Positions 35,934 to 46,502 of a stretch of 64,000 nt of DNA are shown in pieces. This stretch comes from Heliocidaris tuberculata (lineage: Eukaryota; Echinodermata; Echinoidea; Camarodonta; Echinometridae). The notes under the pieces are model-generated. The model saw nothing but the letters and a program-made list of their open reading frames with translations, was not told the DNA's origin and did not search any database. Each line of letters starts with the position of its first letter. Position 1 is the stretch's first letter. The translations under genes and the position numbers were made by a program. The stretch lies in NCBI GenBank assembly GCA_025618425.1, contig CM046832.1:63429108-63493107 (forward strand), read 5' to 3'.

Positions 35934-38900
35934 ATGGTGATGACGATGATGAGGGTGATGAAAATGTTGATGACGATGTTGATGATATTGATAATAAAGA
36001 TGATAACGAAGATCATTAGATAATGTTCATGATGAGTAGATGATGATGGTGATGGTACTGTTGACTCACCTCTCTGTATTTTTGGAGGTAAGATTTCAGT
36101 GGCTCCACATAATTGTCAAATCCTAGGTTTGACATGGCATACAGGATGTCTTCTCCATTGATTGTCTTTCTTTTCTCCTGATGACACCTTTCACTGGCTC
36201 TAGGAACGAGTTTGATGTAAGGTTATTACAATATAAAATATTTCAAAATCACAAGGAACTAAATAGGACTTGAGATGAGAGTCTTATAGGCAGTAGCCAA
36301 AAGATATGGGACTAGATTGAAAGACTGGGACCAGCTAGTCTGATCACAAGTATTTCCAAGAAAATTTTAAATTCATTTGCACAAGATGTGCAAACAAGAA
36401 CAAAGTAAACATGAATTAATTTACAAAGGCAAATATTTCTACTTCTGTTCTGAGGATCAATTGATGGAGACAGAAAGGGAGAGATAGATAGCCAAAAGAA
36501 TATCAAACTATCAACAATAACAAAAATTAAACATTTTTGAATTCATTCTTTCTTGGGGTTTAAGTGGTCTTTAAAGACAGTTTGGGTTTTGGAAAAGAGC
36601 CGTCAAGTCCTCATCTTCTGAGCTCTCCTCCAAGACAAGCCACATAGCTTATCATCATTCAAGACAGGATTTCCAAGATCGGCATCACTATCACTGCTAT
36701 TGTCGGATAGCTCCTCCCCCATCTCATCCAACCATAGCACACCATCTTAGGTGCCATCTAGCATGTTAGAAAAACGGCATTTTGGATATGCCCACTGGAT
36801 GATGAATGATGGCAACTCCTAAGTCATCCTCTGGAATCCAACCACAAATCGTTGGCTTGGCAAGTTGGCATGTCGATTTTCCTCACCCTGCCACCTTTCT
36901 TATACGTCTTCTCTCTTCAGCAAAGGTCTCAGACTGTAGCCATCAACCAACATTCTAATCCATGCCATACTATATAAATTACAGATTTGATTTTTCAAAG
37001 AATGTTTTCTAACATCAGTGAGTTGAGTATTTTATTTACATCTAGGTATCAGCATACATGTATGTAATTTGAATGCCAATTTCCAGTGAATTTCCATATT
37101 TGCAAAGTGGCGTTTGTACATGTAAGTGTTGAGGTGCATGACCAGCTTTTTGTGTACACATAAAGTATATTTATTCCTATATGAGTAATGTTGTCCAAAG
37201 ACGGTTGCACATAGGCTGTACCCAGACTTTACAATATATTTCTTGGAAAAATACCAAGACATATACCCCGGTAAATACAGTATTGTCATCTTAAATCAAT
37301 ACCAAATTCTACATTACTACCGGTAAATGTTGATAATTTTTATTAATTCTTGGAATACTGTTCCTTACACTCTGAGACAAATTAACAAACAGACAACTTT
37401 CACAACCAGGCTGTCACCAAAGTTTCCAACTTTGGTGACAGTTTCCCTATCTAGACCACTGGAATATCAATTCCATTTGTACTCACTACTCTAAATTTTC
37501 TTGTAGGCAGGCACAGCCAATTTGAAGAAAACATGTAACACAAAATAGTCAGAAACATGTACGCTAAAATATGGCTATACCATCATCTGTCCAGATTTGT
37601 AAAAGGATACTCGCTTGTGATAAAGCTGATGAACTCTGATACACATTCTTGAACACATTCTTTGGCTTCCTTAGAGATCTGCAGATAGAAGATAACCAGC
37701 AAAGATAAAATCATATTTATTGTGTACAGAAAGGAAAGGAAAGGAAATATGTTTTAGTGTCCTTTCATACAATTTGTATCACTCTACAGCTTCGAAGCAT
37801 CAAGAAAGTCAATGTTTATGGCAGCGGGGGGGGTTCTGATATTTTTCTTATATATTTTTAAAGGGCAATCCAATCTTTGTAAAAAGCTGGTTTGTGCGAA
37901 AGGAGAAAAAATAAGAGAAAAGGATGGTGGAAGTTTGAAAGAAATTGGACATAGAACAAGAAAGTTATGAATGTTTGAAAAATGAGATCTTGACATCTAT
38001 GCGAATCTCAAATTGGCAATTTGGTGAATTGATTGTGACATATTCACGGTCAAATCTCCCATTTGTCATACACCATGGTATCATTAAATTCTGGTTTTCT
38101 CCTGATCACCTTTTCCCTTTGGGCAGTGCAAACTTAAAATATATTGTAGGTAGCATATTGTTATAGGTCCTCCAAAATGAAAAAAGGTCCTACTTAGACC
38201 ACGTTCTCACTCACTTTTGAAAGTGGTCTTAGTTAGACCGCTCCAGAGGAACGGGTCTTGAGGAACGGTTTGCTAGCGTTCACACTCCGAGCAGTTTTTC
38301 TCGCTCAAACCGCTCCACGATTCAAAGTGGCCTTGTTGCTATGGCAGCTCAGGTCAGCGGGTCAAATTTTTCGCGCGGAATACAAACTGATGTACCGTAG
38401 CATGCCTGCCGGCTGCCCGATCGATTGGTTTTGCTTTTTTTTCCGCGCGGAACGTCACTGGCTCACTTCCGGTTGAAGTACGCTTTCGTTCACATTGCAC
38501 GTTTAGACCGGTCCATACCGTTCTCAATAAGACCCGTTCCTCAAGACCACCTCCCCGAGGTGGTCTTCTGGAGCGGTCCAGAAGACCACTTCCTGGACCA
38601 CTTTGACCGTTCACACTCACCTAAGAACCGTTTCTGAGGAACGGGTCTTAGATAGACCGCTCCAAAAGTCCACTTTCAAAGTGAGTGAGAACGGGGTCTT
38701 TGTTACACATTTTGAAAAATTTACATTTTAGTCATTTTATGTGTTGGAGTGCAAGGGAAAGTTGACTGGCGCTACATCACAGTGATCGGCCAGTTTGAAA
38801 TTCCCATTTGTATAGTGATTAGTGATTACAACTTTTAAAAAAAACATAACTTTCTTAAATTGCTTGCCCTCCGTGTGGACCTGACTAAAACCTGGGAGAT

Positions 38901-41900
38901 TTTTACTATGCATTTGAGTGTAGGGAGAAGGGCAACCTGTAGGATCAGTGATAGTTGTCAGCTCTGTAATTTTGGTCAACTCACCTTCCCTGATTTAGGA
39001 ATGCCATCTTTCATGATACGGGCAACATTAGCGATGGGTAGAAACCTGTCTTGTTCTCTTAAAGGTGAAGCTGCTCCTTTCTCTTCTAAATGACCTTCAT
39101 CATCGCCCACTACAGGCAAGCTGTCATCTAAACACAACAATGGAGGACTGAAATTAATTCTCAGTGGCATGCAATCTTTTGAACATACAGGCTACATGAG
39201 CAATGGGCAGAAGGTAACTTTAATACAATCATTACAGTTAATAGCGCTCTTACAAACTGTTGTTTCACAGTGCTTCACATCAAATAGATAAAAATCATAT
39301 TATCATTGATCACTGATCAAAAAGTAGAGTTTTGAGATATTTCTTGAAAACATCTAAAGAAGGGGATGCACAAATGGATTGTGGAAGCTCCAAACCCAAA
39401 CCAGTCTCAAACTCATCAGACTGAAAATCTTCAGCTGAGCCACACACACACACTCAAGACACAGATGCTATGACATCAACTCGGTAATAGAGGTCCAGGC
39501 GAAAAAATCTTGCAGCCCAGAACCCATTAGAAAAGTTTTGAAACTAGCAAGCCATAACAGAACTGGTTTCTTATACAACACTAGTACATGTAAAGCTGCT
39601 TCCTCAATGGAGATGCTTCTCATTTGTTCTGCATTCCTTCATTGGATCTTACTACAGACAAGCTCTAATCTAGACACAAATGATCATGCCTTTCTTCATG
39701 ATACAGGTGTGAACGGTATATCAGAAAGGAAGTAGAAATCTGTCCTTGCATGTTCCCTGTGACTAAACTAAGTGCAAAGCATTTCTCTTGCACACTAAGA
39801 ACTGAACATAATTTTCTAAAAAGGAGTCTATGGGCCTCAATAGTCAATATGAGGTCCCAAAATGAGATGCAAACCTCCAAAGACAGGGCCTTATAACATA
39901 AAAATTGACCTATAATCAGTTGCAAAACAAAACAAAAAAACAAACACACAAACAAAAAACACCCCCAAAACAACAACAACAAAAATTAAATTTCATCTCC
40001 ATTCTTGCTATAATTGTTGCAGTAAAAAAGATACAAATCATTCTTACAATGATTTGTATCTTTCTGCAACAACAATTTAATTGTAGGTTAAAATTAACTG
40101 ACATATGATTAGCAGAGATAAAAATGATTTGGGGAGATCTCGACTGTATATATCTACAGATCGAGCTGAGCCCTTAGATTTGATCTGCACATTCAAAGAA
40201 GTGTCCTTTTTTAAAAAACATTCCCAGCAAAGCTCTGTCCACATTGAGGACTTAACATCAATACAGGAAAAGTATTTGTGAGATTCAGAATTTGTAAGAT
40301 AATTACATTGTAATTTGTTACATACTGTATATTGAAACTCAGGTACTTGAATGTAATATGTGACCCATCACGTCAAAATGAGACAGAAGTCGCATTTTTT
40401 GACATTTCATTTTATTATTGATTATTATTCTCCGTTTCATAAGCTTTAATTTGGTATATAGTTCAACTCTAGAGAGTGAGTATTAGTGGAGATAATAGCT
40501 TTTGAAACTTGAGTAAAGTAGGATTGTGGAAAAGTATTTCTTCGAGAAACACGCTTCCAAAGTTGACTTCCGTTTTGCCGACATGCAGCATTTTCCGTTT
40601 GCAATGTCAACTAGATTTGAAAAAAAAACCCTTAGCAACCGTTTATTAATTCCGATAAAAATTAGTCCTTATGTTTCTTTAAGATCTCTTCTCATGAAAA
40701 GATGAATTTTAATTCATTTAAGCCATGAATTCTAACGCTTTAAGGGGTAGCAAATCAAGTAGTTTCACAGCACTGAAAAAGCTTCCCGCATCGACTTCGT
40801 GCTTTTTTCGTTGAGCCTTTCATATGCCGGTATACTCTTAGGTTGAATAACCTAGCTATAATCAAAATGTTTATAAGTCTGTCATTTTGTGCGGGGAAAT
40901 GTTTTAGATTATAGTTCAAACTTTAAGAGGTTTTCATTTCATTATATTTTTTCTAAATTAATCATGTAAACTTGATTTCTTTCAATGTTATTTGCTTTCT
41001 TTTTCAAAGCTTGGATTCGATTGTCGCAAAGTCATTCAAGCATGGCAAAAATACTGAATCTTTACCAACCATGATATTGACAGAGATCGTTGATGTCTGA
41101 ATATAAAGCTAACTTTTTTACTTTTCGTCTTGTGAAAGAGCAATAAAATTCGCCGCTTTTTGAAGCTTAAGAATTATCACACGATTATTGATTTTCTCTC
41201 TCTCTCTCCTTCTACATGTATATCACGCACCTGTTTCATAATCTCGACAGAGTTGTCTTTCTTTCTTTTGAAAGCTAACTTTCTTTTCTGTTTACTTTTT
41301 ACCAGATTAAACAACGATGGATTGAAACAGCTTCATAATAAAGAAACATTTTTATCCTGCTCTAGTTCATTCTACCTTTTAAAAAATGTATACAATCTAC
41401 TGGTTTCTAAAAGCGTCTTTCTTTTCTTTTCGCCATGTCAAAGAGGTGTAGAATTCACCCCTTTCAAAGAACAAGGATTAAGTCACATCCTGCATGCGCG
41501 AGACTATTATTGAATTTTCTCCTCTCTCATTGTCTCATGCGCTTGTTTCATAATCTGGAGACAGGTCCTTTTCTGTCTGGTTAAAAGCTACATTTCTTTT
41601 CTTTTCGGCTTTTACACAAATTAGAGAATTGGTCGCTTATCATGCTTATTATCCTCATGTTCAACAGCGGGATGAAGATAAACTGCTCCTTGGCGCCGCT
41701 GTAGTTAACTAGAGCTTCAACAAACAACAAAAATAATGATAACTGCTTTTTGTAAAAGTTATCGCCCGGACATTTCTCTCTCTCCTTCCAAATCTTTCAC
41801 CTGTATCATAATTTCGACAGTTCTTCTTAATTCTGATTTGAAAGCCAACTTTCTTTTCTGTTCGGCTTTTTAAACGAATAGGAGCATTGGTTGCTAATTA

Positions 41901-43293
41901 TCATCATGTTAACTGGTGGTATGAACATGATGAAGATAAAAACTGCGTCTTAGCTTGAAAGTCATCGTTTCTCTCCGCTCTAGTTAACTCGAGCTTAAAA
42001 CAGAACAGGTACTTGTTTCATTATCGCAACCAAGGGCCTTTTCATTCTAGTTAAAAAGCTAATTTTCGTTTCTTTTCGGCTGTTAAAAGAGTTACAGAAT
42101 TGGCCGCTTATTATCCTCATGTTCAACAGCGGGATGAAGATAAACTGCTTCTTAGCGCCGCTCTAGTTACCTAGAGCTTAAAAAAAAAAAATAATGAAAA
42201 CTGATTTTTGTAAAAATTAACACACAGACGATTCTCTCCCTCCTTCTAAATCTTTCACCTGTATCATAATTTCGACAGTTCTTCTTAATTCTGTTTTGAA
42301 AGCTAACTTTCTTTTCTGTTCGGCTTTTTAAACGAATAAGAGAATTGGCCGCTAATTATTATCATGTTAACTGGCGGTATGAACATGATGAAGATTAATA
42401 TAAACTGCGTCGTAGCTTAAAAGTCATCGTTTCTCTCCGCTCTAGTTAACTCAAGCTTTAAAAAAAATGTATACGATCTACTGTTTTTTAATACATGTAG
42501 CTAAATTTCTTTTCTTTTCGCCATGTTATAAAGAGGTATAGAATTCACCCCTATCGAAGAGCAAGGATTAAGTCACCTCCAGCATGAGACGATTATTGAT
42601 TTTTTCTCTCTCTCTTTCTTTGTCCTAAATCACGCGCTTGTTTCATAATCTCTACACACATGACACAGGTACTATATTCTTTCTGGTTAAAAGGCCAATT
42701 TCTTTTCTTTTTAGTCGGCTTTTAAAAGTGTTACAGAATTTATCCCTTATTATTGTCGTGTAAAACAGTGGCGTTGTTTGTAAGTCATCTTTTCACTCCG
42801 CTCTAGTTGCAAATTCTTTTCTAGAGATCACGTGACTGCGAACATCCAATGAACAAAGCCCCGCGTCGCTAGGGGCGGGGCCTATAGCGGATGTCTTTCT
42901 TTTCACGCTGGCTCGCGCCAGCTGTCCGAAAAAATAGAAGAGTTGACCGAAAAAAACACTCGCAGAAAAACTGCTTTTTCTACCTTTTCCCGTTATATTT
43001 AGGACTCAATTTTTTAACAGAGCATTCATAAAACATTGCGGATTCATATAAGAAAAAAAAATATAAGAAAAAAAAAATTACAAAATTTGAAGATTTATAA
43101 GATTTGCCCAATTTTCTCAAGTTCTACCCCAGCGACTTCTGTCTCATTTTGACGTGACGGGTCACATATATTATGTAAAGGTCTAAACATGATTGAACAT
43201 ACCTGCAGAAGATTGCCCATACAAGCCTCCAGTAAGAAATTGATCACTGGACATACTCAGAACTTGTCCGTCTCCTTGTTCTGTCGTCTCCAT
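34114..43293 (-). CDS. NFYB: NFYB, nuclear transcription factor Y subunit beta (complete coding region, 7 exons)
   Basis: Histone-fold subunit of the NF-Y trimer, which binds CCAAT boxes in the nucleus with NFYA and NFYC. Coding exons in order: 43293-43203, 39127-38985, 37678-37611, 36199-36070, 35500-35428, 34711-34644, 34134-34114. They total 594 nt, 197 aa; human NFYB is 207. The start is [13 protein letters not shown]; the exon opens at 43305 after a splice acceptor, so a 5' UTR exon lies upstream. The histone fold spans about residues 57-144: [54 protein letters not shown] and [18 protein letters not shown]. The tail has [13 protein letters not shown] and ends IPMNFT before TGA. Exon 5 has two donors in the same phase. 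Intron 1 (39128-43202) is mostly a 2.8-kb transposon. Confidence 0.96.
34331..34550. mobile_element. MITE in the last NFYB intron
   Basis: Inverted ends of about 24 bp: CTGATAGCAGTACTAC then GGGCCAAT on the left, ATTGGTCCAGTGTAGC then ACTGCTAGCTGAG on the right. A second palindrome inside pairs CCAATGTCATTTTGTC (34425) with GACAAAATGACATTGG (34468). It takes up most of the intron between exons 34711-34644 and 34134-34114. Confidence 0.8.
35392..35500 (-). other. NFYB: NFYB exon 5 with two in-frame donor sites
   Basis: The exon starts at 35500 ([13 protein letters not shown]). The proximal donor TTTG|GTGAGT ends it at 35428. A second donor, GCAG|GTAATA, ends it at 35392. Both leave one base, so both join in phase to CT at 34711. 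The longer form would add 12 residues ([12 protein letters not shown]). I chose the shorter one because GTGAGT is the stronger donor; the longer frame stays open without a stop. Confidence 0.6.
35901..36060. repeat. GAT microsatellite in an NFYB intron
   Basis: A pure GATGAT run from about 35903 decays into TGATGACGATGATG-type sequence. It ends about 10 bp from the exon border at 36070, so length change could affect the donor region. The poly-Asp frame is an artefact. Confidence 0.9.
36585..37290. repeat. unclassified repeat with decayed coding-like minus strand
   Basis: The part 36973-37195 is similar to 29283-29500. Read on the minus strand, 36600-36900 gives broken acidic frames such as [17 protein letters not shown] with stops before and after. 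It could be the remains of a transposase or retrotransposon protein; no family can be named. The rest has no other signal. Confidence 0.35.
37857..38960. mobile_element. older TTAA-type MITE interrupted by a second element
   Basis: The left part (37857-38160) starts TTAAAGGGCAATCCAATC and carries GAACAAGAAAGTTATGAAT and CAAATTGGCAA, echoing the 6614 and 58116 elements. After the insert at 38197-38698, AGTGATTACAACTTTT and AACATAACTTTCTTAAAT (38820-38860) resume the matching other half. The right terminus is not clear. Confidence 0.6.
38197..38698. mobile_element. 500-bp inverted-repeat element, copy 1
   Basis: Ends GACCACGTTCTCACTCACTT on the left and AAGTGAGTGAGAACGGGGTC on the right. Inside, GGTCTTAGTTAGACCGCTCC and GAACGGGTCTT blocks recur in both orientations. 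The centre (38330-38470) is unique and contains TTTTCGCGCGGAATAC and a second CCGCGCGGAA. Copy 2 at 48044-48545 is the near-identical reverse complement. Open frames across it match in both copies but resemble no known protein. Confidence 0.92.
40356..43169. mobile_element. 2.8-kb element with 38-bp terminal inverted repeats
   Basis: The left end (40356-40393) has ATATGTGACCCATCACGTCA then AAATGAGACAGAAGTCGC. The right end (43132-43169) is its reverse with about one mismatch. Between 41110 and 42800 are about eight diverged monomers of 180-300 bp. Each carries a TTTCTTTTCGGCTTT-like block, and several also have TTTCATAATCTCGACA or TTCAACAGCGGGATGAAGAT. Two monomer types alternate with a joint period near 465 bp. 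No frame longer than about 120 codons exists. It occupies most of NFYB intron 1. Confidence 0.85.
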
Positions 43294-43413
43294 TTCCTTT
43301 TATATCTGTAACAGAAAACAACAAAATCTCATGCATTACGGTACAAAAAATTATTAATGCGCCTAATCACTACAGATATTTTATACATCATTTTTTTATT
43401 GTAAAGTATTAAG

Positions 43414-43963
43414 TTAAAGATAAAGACAAGTTCTGCTCATGTGAGTAAACTGTGAAAGAAACTGTCTGGAAGCAACTGGGAAAGGTTGATTATGTAGTAC
43501 ACAGGAATTAGTGTACAGGTAAGGTTTTGGAATCACTATCTGGAATGTATGGAAATTGACTCGGTGCTATTGAGAGTCTCATGCACTGCACACAGAAATG
43601 TGTATGTGGGTCTACACACAATGTGGCATGACTGTTCGGCCCGAACATTTCAGCTGTTTCTTGTCATATTTTGAAGGTGAGGGCGTTTAAAGAGCAATCC
43701 TTTTCAGGGGACATTTCTACTACGATAATCTTCCAAACTGACATAAAGAGAATGGGAAAGCTCACAAATTTTTACCTTTCCCTGGGTCCCGTTGCATAAA
43801 ACTTACCATTAATGGTAACTCTGCTTTCAATGGTAACTACCATGGTAACATCACTCAACAGCCAATTAAAATCAAGGTTTCCATGTGAGTTACCACTGAT
43901 GACAAAGTTACCGTTAATGGTAAGTTTTATGCAACGGGGCCCAGAACTTAACCTTCTCTTTAA
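43414..43963. mobile_element. TTAA-flanked MITE, copy 2, with a nested MITE
   Basis: Reverse orientation relative to 15365-15757. It starts TTAAAGATAAAGACAAGTTC and ends CCAGAACTTAACCTTCTCTT then TAA. Shared markers include CCACACACA-like text and AGAATGGGAAAGCTCACAAA. Near its right end it is interrupted by the 163-bp element at 43782-43944. It lies just upstream of the NFYB start exon, in the 5' UTR intron. Confidence 0.85.
43782..43944. mobile_element. nested foldback MITE, GGGYCCCGTTGCATAAAACTT ends
   Basis: The left end CTGGGTCCCGTTGCATAAAA continues with CTTACC. The right end is its reverse with one mismatch over 26 bp. Inside, ATTAATGGTAAC and GTTACCGTTAATGG pair as well. Confidence 0.9.
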
Positions 43964-44151
43964 GTCTACCGGTACATGTAAGTGTAGTGTACTTACGGAT
44001 TGTACAACACATGCTCCGGCGACAATTGTTTTGCTGATTTTGCTCAGTACTGACACTAACCAAAATTCTAACTTTAACCATGTACCAAATACTATACATG
44101 TATTGTACCTTAACTCGCTCACGGAACCAACCCTACATGTACATGTATGTT

Positions 44152-44400
44152 GGGCTGTGTCAAATTCGGCGGCAGATGACCTCTAAGTTGACGAGGTAAA
44201 AAACAAGAATAATTGGTAAAATTCTGGGAAAATACTTCCTTTTCACATTTTAGGATGCTAAAATATCATATTTCCAGACAATCCCTTCAATTGAATCTTT
44301 ATCACCTTGATCATGTGAATTTTCACGCTTTTTTGGCGGGCGATCTTGCTCCTGTGAAACTCTCACATGAGATAGAAAACACACACTTGATTATGAGAGG
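44152..44400. repeat. GGGCTGTGTCAA dispersed repeat, diverged copy
   Basis: It shares GGGCTGTGTCAA, GACCTCTAAGTTGA, GAAAATACTTCCTT and ACCTTGATCATGTGAA with 28013-28250 in order and orientation. Confidence 0.65.
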
Positions 44401-44612
44401 CAATTTCCATATAACCTCGCTGGGTGCAGACAGCATCACCCTGGATAACCGGACCATCTACATGTACCCTGGACAGCTTGAGTTATCCAGGGATAGCTCG
44501 ACCAACTTTTTTTCTCATGATTTTATGAACTAAAAAAAAAAAAAAAACTTTTCCAATACATCGCCATTTGAGTGATAAATTGTAATTATATTTATATGAT
44601 CACGACATTAAA

Positions 44613-44995
44613 CAAGGCAATTGTGGAGTTTTGAGAGTTGCACTGAAAGACGTTAACTTACATAATTTTCCCTTGCAATGATAAAATATTTTGATGAAGG
44701 AGCTACTGCCAGAAGCTCAAGGTAAGTTGATTTTATGCCCCAAGAATCACTCTACTGATAGAAATGTACCTTGTAAAATACATGTTTACATTTCAGTATA
44801 ACCTTTCCATTCCCTAGGTGAGAGTTTTGTAAAGATATAAGGTAGCCTTGTATTTCTATCAGTACAGTGATTCTTGGGGCTTAAAATCAACTTACATTGA
44901 GCCTCTGACAGTCCGTCCTTATCAAAATATTCTCATTGCAAGGGAAAAGTACATGTACGTCTTTCAGTGCAAATCTCAAAAAATCTACAATCGCT
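44613..44995. mobile_element. 380-bp foldback element
   Basis: Arms of about 160 bp (44617-44780 and 44838-44995). The left has TTGCACTGAAAGACGT, TTTTCCCTTGCAATGA, AAGTTGATTTTATGCCCCAA and CTGATAGAAAT. The right has these reversed: ATTTCTATCAG, TTGGGGCTTAAAATCAACTT, TCATTGCAAGGGAAAA and ACGTCTTTCAGTGCAA. Confidence 0.88.
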
Positions 44996-44999
44996 GTGT

Positions 45000-45465
45000 A
45001 ATGCTTTGGTCACAAATCAGAGCGGTAACCGATCGAATTGTAGCCTACCTGCTGGAATTTAGGCATCGCCCAACGATTTTTTTTGAGAAGTCGAGCAGGC
45101 TTTAAAGCCCCGGAGATGCCCAGGCAGTGCCCTGTCAATTTCCCATCGGTTGCTGATCGATTTTAGGTCAAAACTTAGGTCTCCCACCGGCCACCCGGCA
45201 GCGACCGCTCGGCAGCCTTTGTTCCAGTGGCTTCAATTTATGACCTAAATTGCTCGACGAAGACCTCGATTAGGTCAGTGCTCAGGCACCGAGTGAAAAG
45301 TGGGCAGGCGCCGCCAAAATTTTAACTCCGTGCTAAAACTTCAGCAGCAATCGAGCGATGCCGGGGCAGCTGCTGCTTGGTGCCTGGGTGAAATTGGCTA
45401 AAAACTTGACGCCCAGCCGCCGAGCAGGCTAATTTTTGGGTTGTGACCATAGCTTAAACATCATG
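45000..45465. repeat. GC-rich block of unclear nature
   Basis: Markedly GC-rich against its surroundings. The edges TTTGGTCACAA (45006) and TTGTGACCA (45440) are inverted. Repeated GAGCAGGCT, GATGCC and CAGCCGCCGAGC-like words appear. No long open frame, no RNA gene recognised. Confidence 0.45.
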
Positions 45466-45568
45466 ACTGTTTAAAATTTAATTATAATGTACCACTTAAA
45501 TGGCTATTTGTTGTAAAATGAGTGCATTCAGCTCATAAAATCATGAGACACACTCCTATACATGTACA

Positions 45569-46288
45569 TATGCCTCTGCCTAAATTCAGTCAAGTTCATT
45601 ACTCAAACTGTTCTTGAAATATTGTGATACCCCCCCCCCCAAAAAAAAAAGCTTCCAATCACGTTGATTGACCTCTTGACCTTTGACCAAACAAACCAAA
45701 AGTCTGATCACTTTATCTACTCCTAGTCATAATATGGTGAAAAACCAAACCAATCTTTAATTTCATGTACATTGACCTCATGACCTACAACCTGCATAAA
45801 CAAAAATCTACCGGTAATCAGTTTTTCTCAATATGGTAATGCATACGAATATGAGTAAGTTTTAAGTTAATGTCTCAAATTCTTCAAGAGATATTGCAAG
45901 AGATATTGCAATTGCAATATCTGAAATTTCAAGGTAAATGATCTCTGTGAACTTTGACCTTTGACTTACCCCAAAATCTTATCAATGTGTCTTACTAGTG
46001 ATGCATACTAGCACCCACATTGAAGTTCATACCTCAAATGGTTCTTGAGATGTTGCATTTGAGGCTTAACCTGAAATTTCAATATTAACCTCTGTGACCT
46101 TTGACCTATGTACCCCAATATCCAATCAGATCGTCTTCCTATGGTGATACAATTACATACTAGCACCAAGTTTGAAGTTTATACCTCAAACGGTTCTTGA
46201 GATATCGTGTTAAAGAGAAAGTGGGACGGACAGACAGACGACCCGAAAACATGCCTCCAGCACCACCTTCGGTGGACGGAGGCATAAA
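45569..46288. mobile_element. tandem-monomer element with TATGCCTC ends
   Basis: The left edge TATGCCTCTGCC is inverted as GGACGGAGGCATA at the right. Monomers of about 150-180 bp share ACCTCTGTGACCTTTGACC, ATACTAGCACC and TACCTCAAACGGTTCTTGAG. Then come GGGACGGACAGACAGACG (46224) and a CACCACCTTCGGTGG hairpin before the end. It is the fourth element of this layout in the window, with unrelated monomer sequence. Confidence 0.8.
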
Positions 46289-46320
46289 AATAGTGGGTCA
46301 AGCTGTCCAAGGTAGGTGGT

Positions 46321-46462
46321 CAGGGCCCTGTTTCATAAAACTTGTCATCAATGACAATTTGAAATTACTGTTATGAGCTACTGAAATCCTTGCATCTAAT
46401 TGGCTGAGAGCAAATTTGTCAGTAAAATTCACCGACTAGACACTTGATGAAACACCCCCCAG
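46321..46462. mobile_element. short MITE, CAGGGCCCTGTTTCATAAAA end
   Basis: The left end CAGGGCCCTGTTTCATAAAA is imperfectly inverted as TTGATGAAACACCCCCCAGG. It belongs with the elements at 31733, 43782 and 47444 by its terminal motif. Confidence 0.7.
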
Positions 46463-46502
46463 GTTATCCAGGATCAGGAACCTAACCTCGTGGTGTGAGT
46501 GA

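Noticed and set aside
35741..36019. Acidic poly-Asp open frame
   Set aside because: Translation of a GAT microsatellite inside an NFYB intron.
38354..38620. 88-codon frame repeated at 48122-48388 as a conserved gene
   Set aside because: The conservation comes from two copies of one transposon; the frame runs through its inverted repeats and resembles no protein.
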